Positions 51,406 through 63,540 are shown, counted from the first letter of the stretch. The stretch: DNA of 64,000 nt from Adineta steineri (GCA_905250115.1 CAJNOI010000008.1:511822-575821), one strand, 5' to 3'. Made by a program: numbers and translations. Notes: generated by a model not told the origin, from the letters alone.

Positions 51406-51823
51406 ATGGCAATTATTTCATATATTTCGTTAATTTCATTGACATATTGTGTATTCATTATAACTATGTGTCAATTAAATTTATCATTGGTACATGGCGC
51501 ATCTCGTTATAAAAATCATCAATATCCTATTCAAGAACAGGATGAAACATTGGTACCTATCAATGAATATTTTCAACAACATCATCCGGTAATTATTAAA
51601 TAAATTGTAAAACTTAATTTTTTTTCTGTTTATATATTTCTAGATAAATCATCAACATAAATCTTTATATAAAACAGATCTATTAATCGATAGCAACGAA
51701 ATACCAACTAGAGATCGAACATCAATATCTCGTGTTAATTGGTTTAAACGTGATTCACGTCTACCTAATCAAGGCAATAAACGCATGCTTTGTTTTTTTC
51801 ATGCTGTCAATTGTTTTGGTTAA
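51406..51823 (+). CDS. Allatostatin-C/somatostatin-like neuropeptide precursor
   Basis: Secreted prepropeptide of 120 aa. Exons 51406-51588 and 51644-51823. A hydrophobic signal peptide covers about residues 1-31 (cleavage near LVHG/ASRY). A propeptide follows, with dibasic sites: WFKR, then a 10-residue spacer (DSRLPNQGNK region), then KR, then the C-terminal peptide MLCFFHAVNCFG and the stop. The two Cys enclose six residues and are followed by Phe, the geometry of arthropod allatostatin-C (C-x6-CF). The final Gly is the amide donor, as in the amidated AST-CCC type. This predicts an 11-residue, disulphide-cyclised, amidated peptide. Family assignment rests on this motif plus precursor layout; the prepro region itself is not conserved. 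The gene is isolated in noncoding DNA. Confidence 0.78.
51785..51820 (+). other. Predicted mature cyclic neuropeptide plus amidation glycine
   Basis: Encodes MLCFFHAVNCF followed by Gly, immediately after the Lys-Arg cleavage site and immediately before the stop codon. The two cysteines would form an 8-residue ring. The Gly would be converted to a C-terminal amide. Confidence 0.7.
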
Positions 51824-54800
51824 GAAGATTCTTGGATATTGTATTCAATTATGCATCCAAAAGAAGAACAATATCTTTTTAATGTAGAAAAGGAATTTAT
51901 TCTTTAAAATAATAATTTGGAAAAGAAATTCCAGACGAACAGATATTATTCTTTTTTTTTAATATTAATATACAGAAATTCATTCAATTTGTCTATTATA
52001 AATAAATAAATAGAGACTTTTCTTTTATATGGAATATTAGACAAATGAAATGGACCTTTCATTTTTAATTAATATTTTTTAGTTCAGTAAAAAAAAATCT
52101 AGATCCTATTATAAAATTGAACTTTAAAGGAAAAAAACTAATATTTTTCTTCTGTTGATGACAGTTGCTATTAAAAATATAGACAAGTACAAAAAGACAA
52201 AATTTGTTTCTGTGTTATAGAATCATATTCATTAACCTGAAGGCGTACTACTTTTATCAATCTATTTGTATATAATCCCTTTTTTTGTTTTTTGTATAGA
52301 CATAAATATATTTTTATATAATCTCTAAGGTATACATATATTATTATCGATATAATCTCATTTATATTCATTGTATAGTTAGAAACTCAAAATAGAAAAA
52401 TCTTATTTTCAGCCATTGCGAAAGGTTACGAATCGTTGAGATTGGGTGCAAATGAATGCAAATGAATCGGAAAGTTCGAATGAAATTTCCGCCTCCTCTT
52501 GTATAAACTTCATCTAAGATTCATTAAGTCTTTGGAGACAAAATGAAAGTTTCCAAAAGTTAAAAAGAAATATATGAATTACAAAGAGACTGAATACAAC
52601 ATTATACAGATCGTTATGATACTGGTGACATATTCATCGCTTGTATTAGTATGTATAATTATACTTGCATGATAAAAGGTCTACACAAGTTTCGTTACAT
52701 TCATTCAAAGCCAGACGTAAATATGTCTTGCATTCCCAAGAGATTAAAATAGCAATATAAATGCTAATATATGAAAAATAACTATATTTAGGTTAATAGA
52801 AGTCTAATAATTGTCAAAAAGAAAGCTTTTAATACAAATCTGACATGAAAATCATGAAATCTTCATGTTTATACTTATTTACTTTTTATCATAATTTTAC
52901 TACAGAAAGATTATTGAGTTTGAACATGATATTTTTCCTTACTCTTATATAAGAAATCATAGTTGATTATATATACATTTACAATTAGATATGATATTTA
53001 TTTTATGATTTTCATTGAACTCGACCTCCCACTGTTTTTTTAACTATTATATATTAATATATAGCACATTTCTTTTCACAAGAATTGAATAAAAACAATG
53101 AAGGAAATGTAGTTCTATTGACTATTTTAGAATTTTAGTATTAACAATTTATCATTAAAATGACGATGATTCAATTCAAATACAATGTTACTTTTAAGTG
53201 ATAAATTAATATTTAAAGACTTTTACCTTGAAATTTATAACATTCCCAAAGATAAAAGTACAGATCATATTGTATTCTAACTAAATCTACATTTATAATA
53301 CTAATCGCACATTATATTTTACTGTATAAAATAAAAAACAATCCGTGATATTAAAAAATATATCATAGAAATATTTTGTATCTAAGTCTTTTAATTAAAT
53401 AACAATCAATTAGATTTGATTAAAAAAATTCAGCCATTGGTACTTTTTCACATCGTTTGAAGGTCATCTATATCTTCTTTATGTAATCTATGTGCTACTT
53501 TTATTAAAAAACTTATATAAGAAAAAAGCATAATATATCCATTTTTTACTATTATTATTTGTACATTGAAATATTCAAAGAGAAGAAGAAGTGTCGAATT
53601 ATTTTTCTAGGTCAGACTGACTGACCGAGAAGGGAAAAAAAACATACAGATATTGAAGAAAATATCTGCTCTTGACGTATAATCTTAGTTTTGTAATGCA
53701 AAATATTCCTTTCTTTATTAGTCGGCATAGTAGTACGTGAAATATGAAAAACAAAACACAGGTGCAAATTAATAAATCGAATATCGTATCATTCAACGAT
53801 TTTAATGTACTTTTTACTCATTTTAATTGAGATAAAAGAGTAATAGGTTTCAGTAGGAAGTAAAAACGAACCATTGAAATTTATCATATTCAAATCAATT
53901 ATAAAATCTATCGAATGATTGGATATAGAAAAATTGTCATTATATTGAAAGATAGCTGTAATCTTAAAGTATTAGGTTTTTTCTTCTGTAACCTATAATA
54001 AAAGAAATATTGATATCAATAATAGTAAAAATATTTGCTTTTTTCATACAATTCATCGATTGATTATTTAATGAATATTTTATTTAACTATTTGTCTATG
54101 ATTAATAGATTTAATTCAAATTTTATAATCGTCATGAATATAATTTACCTAATGATGCATTCAAATGCTTCATTAATAAACAAAATATCTTGTCTGCCTA
54201 TCTATTCAATATTAATTCTGGTAGTATCGATTTCTTGATGAAATTTGATCAAAGTATTTTTATTGTGATCATTATTTCTGCTTCATATCAACTGTTATTG
54301 TTATTTGATACTATTAAAAATTTCTTTTATTCAGTGAAATTTTTTTTTTCCTTCTTATATACTCGTGATTAGTAAAAACAAAACGAAGTTTTTCTTTTTT
54401 TTGAATTTTATCATTTTTAGTTCGCAGAAACATAAATAATAGATATTTCTTTTTCCCTTCATCTTTAATGTTTTTTTTCAAATTCTTTTGTTCTTTCTAT
54501 TAAGAAAAGATTATACATACATGATGTATAGATGGATTAAAAACAAAAGAAATGTCATAAGAATTATGTTATGTAATGTAATGTAAAAATATCTATGACA
54601 TAGAATAGGTGATAAACTGAACTGATTAACATTAAATAGACGAGTTGAATCACAAAAACAAATTTGATTATTTGAGAATAGTTTTTCTTTTATGATACAT
54701 GTATATAGATAGTAGACGAAATTAACAAGAGATGTCAAATAAACAAATAAAGTATGTAATAAAAATAATAGCATGTTATATTTTTGTTATAGAAGAGAAA

Positions 54801-55196
54801 AAAATAACAAATTTTTTTTTGTTTATAGTAGTAGATCGAATGAGTAAAACAAAAAAAGAGGAAGAAATTTGATCATCATTAGCTAAAAAAGAAAAGTAGG
54901 AGTATTCTTATCAATTTGAATACATTCTTTATATTCTTTACGTTGTTTTGAAAGAAAATTACTGTCATTGTTGAGAACGTCAATACATGTTTGACGTTTT
55001 TGATTGTAATAGTTATGCAGAAATATGTCATAGATTTTATTTATTTTTTTTTGTTACTGATAAAAATAAAGAGAAAGGAAGAAAAATAAGATAGTAGAAT
55101 ATCCTTACTGTCTTGTAAATAACGTTATCATCACGAATTGATTTTAATTCGAGATGCCTATTGAAGTTTTTTGTATTGATTCATATCATTCGAAAG
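51824..55196. other. Gene-free AT-rich region
   Basis: 3.4 kb without a supported gene, extremely AT-rich with many stops in all frames. It ends in the probable 5' untranslated exon of the M13 peptidase gene. Confidence 0.5.
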
Positions 55197-58100
55197 AGTA
55201 AGTAGTAACCTTAATCTATCTCGAGTGTCATAGAAAAAATAAGAAACGAAAAATATTATCAATTCATAAAACATAATAACTTTATTTTGACTATTTTATT
55301 TCTATTTTTGTATGTATATAATATAAAAAATTTCTATTAATATAAATCAAAGTGGCAGACACACAAGAAGACTATTATACATTAAATCCCTTATTTCCTT
55401 GCAGTGATCCGAAACCAGTTGTATCTTCTGTGAAAAAAAATGTTTACATTTTATTTGGTATTCTTACTGGTATATTACTTTTATCAACAATTGTATTAGC
55501 AGTTTTATTTAGTATTGAAAAAACTAAAACAATAAAACCAATAGCAGGTAAGATTTTGTTTTATTAATTAAATTTGAATTAGTTCTTATTCTTTCTTCTA
55601 GTTAAAGATGAATTATGTTTAACACCATTTTGCATTAAAGCAGGTAAGAAAAAAATAGATAAAAATTTAAGATTATTTTAAAAATGTTTTTTGTTTTTAG
55701 CAAATTATTTACTTGAAAGTATTGATGAAACTATTGAACCATGCGAAGATTTTTTTAAATTTGCCTGTGGAACATGGTTAAAGAATAATCGAATACCTGA
55801 TGATAGTAAATTGAAATTTTCTTTTTTCGTTAAATATATATATTTTTTCTATTCAGCCGGTGCTCAAGATACATTCAATGTATTACGAACTCAATTAGAC
55901 AACAATGTCATTGGTAAGAAATGTTTTAATCTAGCAGGAATTACTATAGATCTTTTTTCTCATCGAGAGAAATGTTTTATTACTATTTGCAGCAATATAG
56001 AAAATGCTATTGACATGCATTCCTATGAAATAAGATTGACAACATATTAACACTTATATGATAAAAAAATATATTGCTCCTAACATTTCATGATTATAGT
56101 CAAATTATTAACCTCTTCCAGAAAAACACTATAATAAATCTATGTTTTCTATATTAAGCGTATAATTAATTTACTATTCCAAAATAGTTTGTTGATTCGT
56201 TCTAATGTCAAAAATAGGTGATGCGTAATATAGAAACACGAATATTTGTACTACCGTACTCAATGATTTACTTTTATCTTGAAGTCAAGAAAGAGAATAT
56301 AGCATATGAGTCAAAAAGGTTACAGTTGAAATGCATGATCAAAAAAATTAACTTTTCTCTTATCAGTATTATTATATGGAAGTATTTAGAGCTGTATGTT
56401 CTGCTATTAACTGTCGGTATTTTTCATAGATATTTTAACATCACCACTTCCAGATGATACTATTCATATCAAAGCTATTTCTAATGCACGTCGTTTATAT
56501 GAATCATGTGTTAATGAAATAGCAATTGAAACTGATGGTGTTGATACTGTTCTATCTGTTGTTGATAATGAACTTGGTGGATGGCCTATTTTACATGGTC
56601 AATCATGGGATGAAACAAAATTTAATCTTTCAAAATTATTATTTAAATTACGTGAATACAATAATAATATGTTATTTCAATGTGGTACAGCAACTGATGA
56701 TAAAAATTCATCGGCTTATTATATTCGAGTATAAACTAATTTAATAACATAAAAACGAAATTTTCTTTTTTGATTTTTTTTAGATTTCTCAAAGTGACCT
56801 TGCTCTTGAACAAAAACAATATTATATAAATGAATCGAAAATAACACAAGCTTATAAACAATTTATATATGAATTAGCTAAATCATTAACAAATGATTCA
56901 ACAATGATTGAAAACGATGTTCGAGATATATATGAATTTGAAAGAAAAATTTCTCATGTAATAATTTCGTTTTCTTTTAAGTTCTATTGAAATTTTATTT
57001 CTAGTTTCATTGGACACCTGCGGATCAACGAGCAAGACAAAATGATACGATACGTACATCACTTCATAATCTATCACGAATATTAAATACAAGTGTAAGT
57101 CATATTGATTGTTATTATATTAAACTATTCTAAATATTCTGATTTAGTTTGATTTTACAAATTATGTTCGTCAAATTTATCTTTCAGCGAATGTTACTTT
57201 ATTAGATAATGATAATGTATCAATAAGTGAAGTTGAATTTTTACGAAATGCATCATTACTTATTGATCAACATTCTCCACGTACCGTACAAAATTATTTA
57301 ATATGGCGATTTATGATGAATAGAGCAGCGAATATGCCAAAACGTTATCGTACTATAAAAGAACAATTCGAAAGAGCACTTCGTGGTACAAGTGCTGAAC
57401 GTCCACGTTCAGTAACATGTGGATCATATGTTAATGGTAACATGGGATTTGCTGTAGCAAAACTTTATATAAAAAAATATTTTGATGAAAATGCAAGAAA
57501 TCAGGTATGAAATAAACTCAAATTTGACTTGATAGAATCATGAGGATCTCGAAAGATATGTGCGGGTTCGTTTTGTTTCCAAATTTCCATCCGCACGCAT
57601 CTTTCGTATACTTAATATTAATTAGTGATATTCAGTTAATCATTGGCTTCTTTTGTTTTCAGTCACTGGAAATGATTCGTAATATTCGAAATGCATTTAT
57701 TGATATGCTTGAAGACTCTACATGGATGGATGATGTTTCGAAAGATAAAGCAAAAGAAAAAGTAAATTAAAAAAGAAGAAATCTATTATTTTAATAAATT
57801 TCATTATAGGCACGAGAGATTGATGAAAAGATTGGTTATCCGGAATATTTAGGTAGCGATAATATTACAGAATTAGAACAGGAATATGAAGGAGTAAGAA
57901 GAAATCAAAATATATTATTACTATATATTTATTCAATTATGTAATTTAGTATGAATTCAATAGTTCTTATATTCATAATATTTTAAAAGTACTACAAATA
58001 AAATCTCAAGAAAATTTTAAAACACTTCGTAAACCTGTTGATCGTAAAGGATGGGGTCTTACTCCACCGACTGTCGTCAATGCTTTTTATACACCATCAA

Positions 58101-59032
58101 AAAATCAAATCAGTAAATAAAACTTATTCATTATGCTATCTATGATCTTTTTCCTTTAATTTTAGCTTTTCCAGCCGGTATTCTTCAAATGCCTTTTTTC
58201 AATAAAGATGCACCGAAGTAGGATGTTTCATTCTTTTCTATATATTTTGTTTAAAATAAAAAAAATTTTATTCTTTATTTAGATATCTTAATTATGGTGG
58301 TAAGTTAATATGATAACGATGAAAAAAAGTAAAGAAAATATTTTTTTAGGTATTGGTGCAGTTATTGGCCATGAAATTACGCACGGTTTTGATGATAATG
58401 GTCGACAATTTGATAAAGATGGAAATCGAATACTTTGGTGGACACCTGAAACAATTGAACGATTTAATGAACGTAAAACATGTGTAGTTGATCAGTATAG
58501 TCAATATTTTCTTGAACAAATCAATACTACCGTAAGTATTCATAAGACAGATTTTTTATTCTTCGAATATTTTTTTTTATCGTAGATAAATGGAAATCAA
58601 ACTCAAGGTGAAAATATTGCTGATAATGGTGGAGTAAAAGAAGCATTTTATGTAAGTTAATTATATTACGTTGTTTTATTTATGTTATGATTTCTAGGCC
58701 TATAAAAAATGGATAAAAGCAAATGGAAATCTTGATAAAAAATTGCCGGGTTTAATAAAATATTCATCTGAGCAAATGTTTTTTATTAACTATGCACAAG
58801 TATGGTGTTCAAAAATGACTGATCCATATGCAATGAGTAGAGTTCTGACTGGAGTTCATGCTCCTGGACAATTTAGGTAAATATAAATAGGACTGAATCT
58901 AAACGTTTATAAAATTCTTCTATATATTTTAGAGTACTTGGTCCAACATCAAATTTTGTTGATTTTGATCGAGTATTTAGTTGTAAACCAGGACAAGGCA
59001 ATAGTCGATTAAATAAATGTACTGTTTGGTAG
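55197..59032 (+). CDS. Neprilysin/ECE-type M13 zinc metallopeptidase
   Basis: Type II membrane ectopeptidase that degrades small peptides such as neuropeptides at the cell surface; about 753 aa, the usual M13 size. Exons: (A at 55197), 55353-55547, 55602-55643, 55701-55805, 55857-55913, 56430-56728, 56784-56957, 57005-57094, 57148-57504, 57663-57761, 57810-57893, 57960-58122, 58166-58217, 58283-58299 (17 bp), 58350-58531, 58586-58651, 58698-58876, 58933-59032. A membrane anchor lies at about residues 31-54. Catalytic features: NAFYTP (545-550), [11 protein letters not shown], zinc motif [10 protein letters not shown] (His586, Glu587, His590), GENIADNGG (third zinc ligand Glu648), and the terminal CTVW. 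No in-frame ATG opens the first coding exon; the start is probably split by an intron (A at 55197 joined to TG at 55353). Confidence 0.92.
57550..57606. repeat. Intronic inverted repeat (16-bp arms)
   Basis: CGAAAGATATGTGCGG (57550-57565) pairs with CCGCACGCATCTTTCG (57591-57606), two mismatches, with a 25-base loop, inside an intron of the M13 gene. The arms are more GC-rich than the surrounding intron. It could be a structured RNA, a splicing element or a tiny mobile-element relic. Confidence 0.5.
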
Positions 59033-59266
59033 TTAACAAGACACAAATAGTTTTTTTCTTTTTTATATCTATTCATATCGGTTGTAATCATTCACATGTA
59101 AAGACAATGACAAAAAAAACCGAAATAATAACAAATGAACGAATAACAACAAAAACTTTTTCGTCTTTTTTTTTGTTTTTTGTTTCGAATATTTCGTATG
59201 TTGTTCTTTTCTTTCTTTTTATCAATTGAAAAAAAAAATATTCCGAAATATATTTAATGAAATATT

Positions 59267-60615
59267 TTATTCATCTTTCTTTCGTTTTTTCTTTTGTTGT
59301 TGGACATCAGATGAATTGTTATTATTAACATGACTATTAGCTGATCCAGCTGGTTGTTTTTTAGATTTTTTTGATGATTTATCAGCTGAATTTGCTTGAG
59401 CTTTTCTATCACCAGCATTTTGTTGCATATCTTCATCACTTGTAACACTTATTGTATCGAAATTATCTTCTTCATCATCATCAGATGAATAACCACCAAA
59501 ATCGAATGGAGGTTCTTAAAACAGAAATTCAATTATAAAACGAATAAACTTCTTTTTTTTCTTACCAAGTATTTTTGAAGTTATTAAATGTACTGGACCA
59601 TCACCTTCAACTAATTTAAAGGTTACTTCAGTAGCTTCACTTAATGAAATACGAAGATTGAATGCTGTGATCTATGTGTATAATATTTAAAAATATGTTA
59701 TAAATTAAAAAAAAGAAAGATTTTCTTACTGAATCATTTCTATTAACTGATAATGAAAGAATAGGTTGATCAATAATTGTTTTATCACTATCTTTGATGG
59801 TTAAATGTACTAAATTTCGTTGATCAGCCTTTGCTCCAACACCAAGAACAGCCTAAATTAATAAGAAGAAAAATATTATTTGTATGACATTTCATTGCTC
59901 AAATGAGGTTTTATATTCGTTATAGGATAGTCCATGTAATATGTTACTACTAAATAGACCTGAATAAATACATAGTTCTAAGTTATAATCAGTGGCAGAT
60001 TTAAGGGGGTGATCGCCCCCTTTTCGAATTATTTTTGATTTTTTACAGCAAAAATGAACGAAAAAAATAGGTTCACACTACTTCGATTGGACTCAGAAAA
60101 TAGCTTTTAGCCAGAATCGCCCCCACTCCCCATGTATCTCTCTTCCATACTCAAAAAAAATAAACATCGCCCCCCCCCCTTCCTAGATCCGCCACTGGTT
60201 ATAATTAATGAATGCTATATATATGTGAGAAAAGACAAGCTAGTAATAACCAGACTCCTGATCGTTTCTTCCATAATAATTATCACATATCAACGGAAAA
60301 AATGAACTTGGAACTAAATTCAATTCAGTCAAGATTAAAAGATTTTGAATTAATACACTCTCTAACAAGAAGCCTTATGCTATCATTATTCAGGATTATA
60401 AAAGTACTGTAAGTCTTTTCTCTCTGAATTTAACATACACTGTGTACGATAATAATTTTTTGTAAAGCAGACATTTCATCATTGCTTTCATTATCATCAT
60501 CTTCATTTGCTTTTGGTTTTTTATCAGTATCTTGAATAGGCCATTTGAATTGCTTCTTACTGGCACTTAATTCAACACCGATAATTTTCTCGTCCAAAAC
60601 CATTTGTTCACGCAT
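59267..60615 (-). CDS. Nucleoplasmin-family histone chaperone
   Basis: Nuclear pentameric histone chaperone storing and depositing core histones. Exons: 60615-60448, 59852-59730, 59671-59566, 59514-59267; 214 aa. The N-terminal core domain is recognisable: IIGVELSASKKQFKWP, a first acidic loop (EDDDNESNDE), LGVGAKADQRNLVHLTI, and the hallmark VTFKLVEGDGPVHLI. A long acidic tract (SSDDDEEDNFD) follows, then a Ser/Asn/Lys-rich tail with basic clusters (KSSKKSKK and terminal KKKRKKDE) that likely serve as nuclear localisation signals. The gene is convergent with M13, with stops 234 bp apart. Intron 1 (594 bp) contains a complete hAT-type MITE. A second ATG at 60603 is the alternative start. Confidence 0.88.
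59990..60197. mobile_element. hAT-type MITE in nucleoplasmin intron 1
   Basis: A 208-bp element with ends CAGTGGCAGATTTAAGGGGG and, inverted, CAGTGGCGGATCTAGGAAGG, flanked by a perfect 8-bp target-site duplication GTTATAAT (59982-59989 and 60198-60205). The 8-bp duplication and CAGTGGCGGAT-type terminus are the classic signature of hAT superfamily elements (established knowledge). The interior has C- and G-homopolymer runs and no transposase frame, so it is non-autonomous. The near-perfect duplication implies fairly recent insertion. Confidence 0.88.
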
Positions 60616-62365
60616 AGTAGTAGGAAAGAAAAAAAAAGCAAAAAAATCTAAAATAGAATATCCTGTAATTTCTACCCGCAAAAAATTTCACAATTTACAA
60701 ATAAATGATTCATATATATGTACATAAAATAAATTAAAATGAATGTGTATGTATGTATATATTAATAAGTGCCTTCGAAAAGAGTTTATTTTGAAATAAT
60801 GAATTAATTTAATTGAATAAACAAATTCAAGTATTCGTTTAAAAATATATATCTTTTTTCCTTTTCAAGATGGAATCAATTTTATATGTATTATTTGTCT
60901 GTTTATTATAGACGTCGCTCTAATCCAGTGTTTAGACAAACGAGAAATTAATAGCTTAAATATATTTCTTTTGTAATGATCGTTATGTGCTTGTCGTTTT
61001 CCCATCAAAAACAATTGATATGTAGACATTTTTCAAGAGGAAAAAGATCGATTCAAAATGACATCACACTCGATAATCTCACAATGAGAAGGCTTTTCCT
61101 TCTCTCCAACTAATGAACCTTGCCAGTTATATAGAGAAGGGAAGGAAAAGAAAACGCGTGTCGAAATTGATCGATGAGGAAACATTCACTCCTGTTGTGT
61201 GCATTATTACGAAATTCAAGTGTATAAACGCGTGTGACGAACATGGAAACATTATAATTGTAGACTTATGATGCATTGATTTTTTTCTCTCTCTTCATTT
61301 CTAATATACAAAAGATCAAATTTCGATTTAATCATGTCTAAAAAATTAAATATTCATTAAACCATTTCATTAGAAAATCTATTACAGAATTATTGTAGTC
61401 AAATACATATTCTATTCATAGGATGGTAAATATTGATTCTCTTTTAACTTTATGGAGAACATATGATGCAAGATTTTATGTAAATAATTTATTTCATAAC
61501 ATTCGATTTTTTCTCGACAGTGATCTATCAATGAGGAAAAAAACAGCGATACATTGAATTCCTTGTCAAGATAAATAATCTGTTATTTTTTTTTGCTAAA
61601 GAATAATAACAGATTCATACTCTTCAATATATCTTTCAAAGAGAATCCGTAAACAATCGAATCCTAGATTTTATATGAGTAAGACACCGGTTAGATATAT
61701 ATGAATAATACAGTTACAATTGTAAATATTTTCTTCTATTATTTGCATTGTCATATATATTATGATTATTATTGATCAAACCTCGAACACAATTATATAC
61801 AAATCATCAAAAACTTTAATATCTTCTTATTCATTCAGTATTGAAATTGTTCTATTATTGTTATATGTCATTTAACACAATTGATCACAAGGTAATATTA
61901 CAAAAGCTATTAATAATACAGAAAAAAAAGACGGCGAAAAAAAGACCAAGTTTATGCATGTACACTAATTTTTCTTATTTCAAAAGAGAAAAAGTAAAGG
62001 TGTTTGCAAATCGATACTATTATGAAGGTAGTCACGGTATAGTGAGCTTCTATTTTCTTCGGCTCATTTATTTAATTTGCCCCCGTCGAACAAACAGATT
62101 GGTAGTCAGCAGTAAGAGAGAGAGAAAATTTTCTATTGGTCTACAAGCGTTTTTTTTCTATACGTGCAATGTTGTCTGTCTTGCCTTATTTCTCTCGTTT
62201 AGTATTTTTTTCTTCTTCTCTCTTTATAATAAGAGAGAGAGAGAGAGAGCAAAAGCATACATCCGATTTGCTCTTAGTGTTGTTCGACATGCATTTTTAC
62301 ATGCAAAAAATACAGCATAGACCCACCTCTCAATTCTTTTCATCTTTTTTTTTAGAAAGTAAAAA
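60616..62365. other. Intergenic region between divergent nucleoplasmin and Iroquois genes
   Basis: 1.75 kb holding both promoters. It contains GA repeats at about 62112-62127 and 62232-62249 close to the homeobox gene. A short frame near 61865-61920 resembles a reverse-transcriptase block (see findings). No intact gene was seen. Confidence 0.5.
62232..62249. repeat. (GA)n tract upstream of the Iroquois gene
   Basis: AGAGAGAGAGAGAGAGAG-type run about 120 bp before the start codon at 62366. Confidence 0.7.
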
Positions 62366-63540
62366 ATGAGTTCAATGACAAACAATCCTGTAGAATTATC
62401 TTCGTTTTATTCTCATCTTTCAATGATGCCTTCATTAATAAACAATGCTCCTAAAATGCCAACGAATATGTATCGACCAAATTCATGGATGGATCCAACA
62501 ATGCAACCATTTTTCTATTATAATTTAGCGTAAGTTGAAAATAAAATAGAAAATATCTTTATTTTTTTTTCTTTTGTAGACTTAATGATCCCAATCATAA
62601 ACGAAAAAATGCGACTCGTGAAACAACAGGTAATTTAATGACAAACGTGTTTATTCCCATAAGTCAATATCATCATTATTATTTGTTTCTCATCATCATA
62701 TAAGAAAAAAAAGCGTCCGCTTATTCGCTTGATGACAAAAAAAGACGTGACTAACCGAAAAATCTCATCTCGTTTGATATGCAGATCGATTGCATACGTT
62801 ACATTCCTCTAGTGTCTATTGCTCGTTTCCAAAAGAAAACGCATTAAAAAACATTTGATTAAATTCCTTTGAGCCTTTTTAAGTGGATGGGATCATTTCG
62901 CTATATAATTCTTTTTTTTTTCATTAAAGCAACACTTAAAGCATGGCTTTATGAACATCGAAAAAATCCATATCCAACAAAGAATGAAAAAATGGTTTTA
63001 GCTATGGTTACAAAAATGACATTAACACAAGTATCAACATGGTTTGCTAATGCTCGTAGACGATTAAAAAAAGAAAATAAACTTCATCGAACAACAAATA
63101 ATAGTAAAAGTGAAGAAGAAGAAGAGGAAGATGATGATGATGACGATGACGATGATGATCATGATGATGATGAGAATGATAATGAATCTCATGTTGTTAT
63201 TCAACAAGAACAGAATATTCAAAATAAAAATTCAAATAATTTAAAACGTAAACGTGATGATAATGATAATGATACAAATTCATTTCAACCACCACCAACA
63301 AATCGTCCGAAAATTTGGTCTATTGTTGATGTTGTTCAATCGAATGAAACTAAACGAACGAATCCATCATCATCATCATCACCACATATAATACATCCAT
63401 ATATTACACCTTCTATACCATATTTATTATATCCACCACCATCAACAAGTTCACCATCACATTCATCTGATCATTCAACACATTCAAATTCATTATCATC
63501 TCCTAATTCATCTTCAACTAGTTGTTCACCGACGAAATAA
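62366..63540 (+). CDS. Iroquois-class (TALE) homeobox transcription factor
   Basis: Sequence-specific developmental transcription factor, nuclear. Exons: 62366-62529, 62580-62629, 62930-63540; 274 aa. The TALE homeodomain spans about residues 60-122. It shows the Iroquois signature [10 protein letters not shown] leading into [17 protein letters not shown] (three-residue loop extension PYP) and the recognition helix [20 protein letters not shown] long acidic stretch (Glu/Asp run, residues about 130-155) follows directly, as in other Irx proteins. The C-terminus is Ser/Pro-rich and of low complexity; no Iro box was spotted. The protein is shorter than typical Irx proteins (about 400-700 aa). 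The second exon is only 50 bp. Confidence 0.95.

Noticed and set aside
61300..61900. Possible spliced-leader RNA gene or CRISPR-like array anywhere in the window
   Set aside because: No spliced-leader sequence followed by a donor was recognised, and no regularly spaced repeats with unique spacers occur; a prokaryotic array would be unexpected in this eukaryotic DNA.
61841..62320. 159-codon open frame upstream of the Iroquois gene
   Set aside because: Composition is dominated by poly-T and GA-repeat translation; only a 14-residue RT-like patch is of interest, which is reported as a relic, not as a gene.
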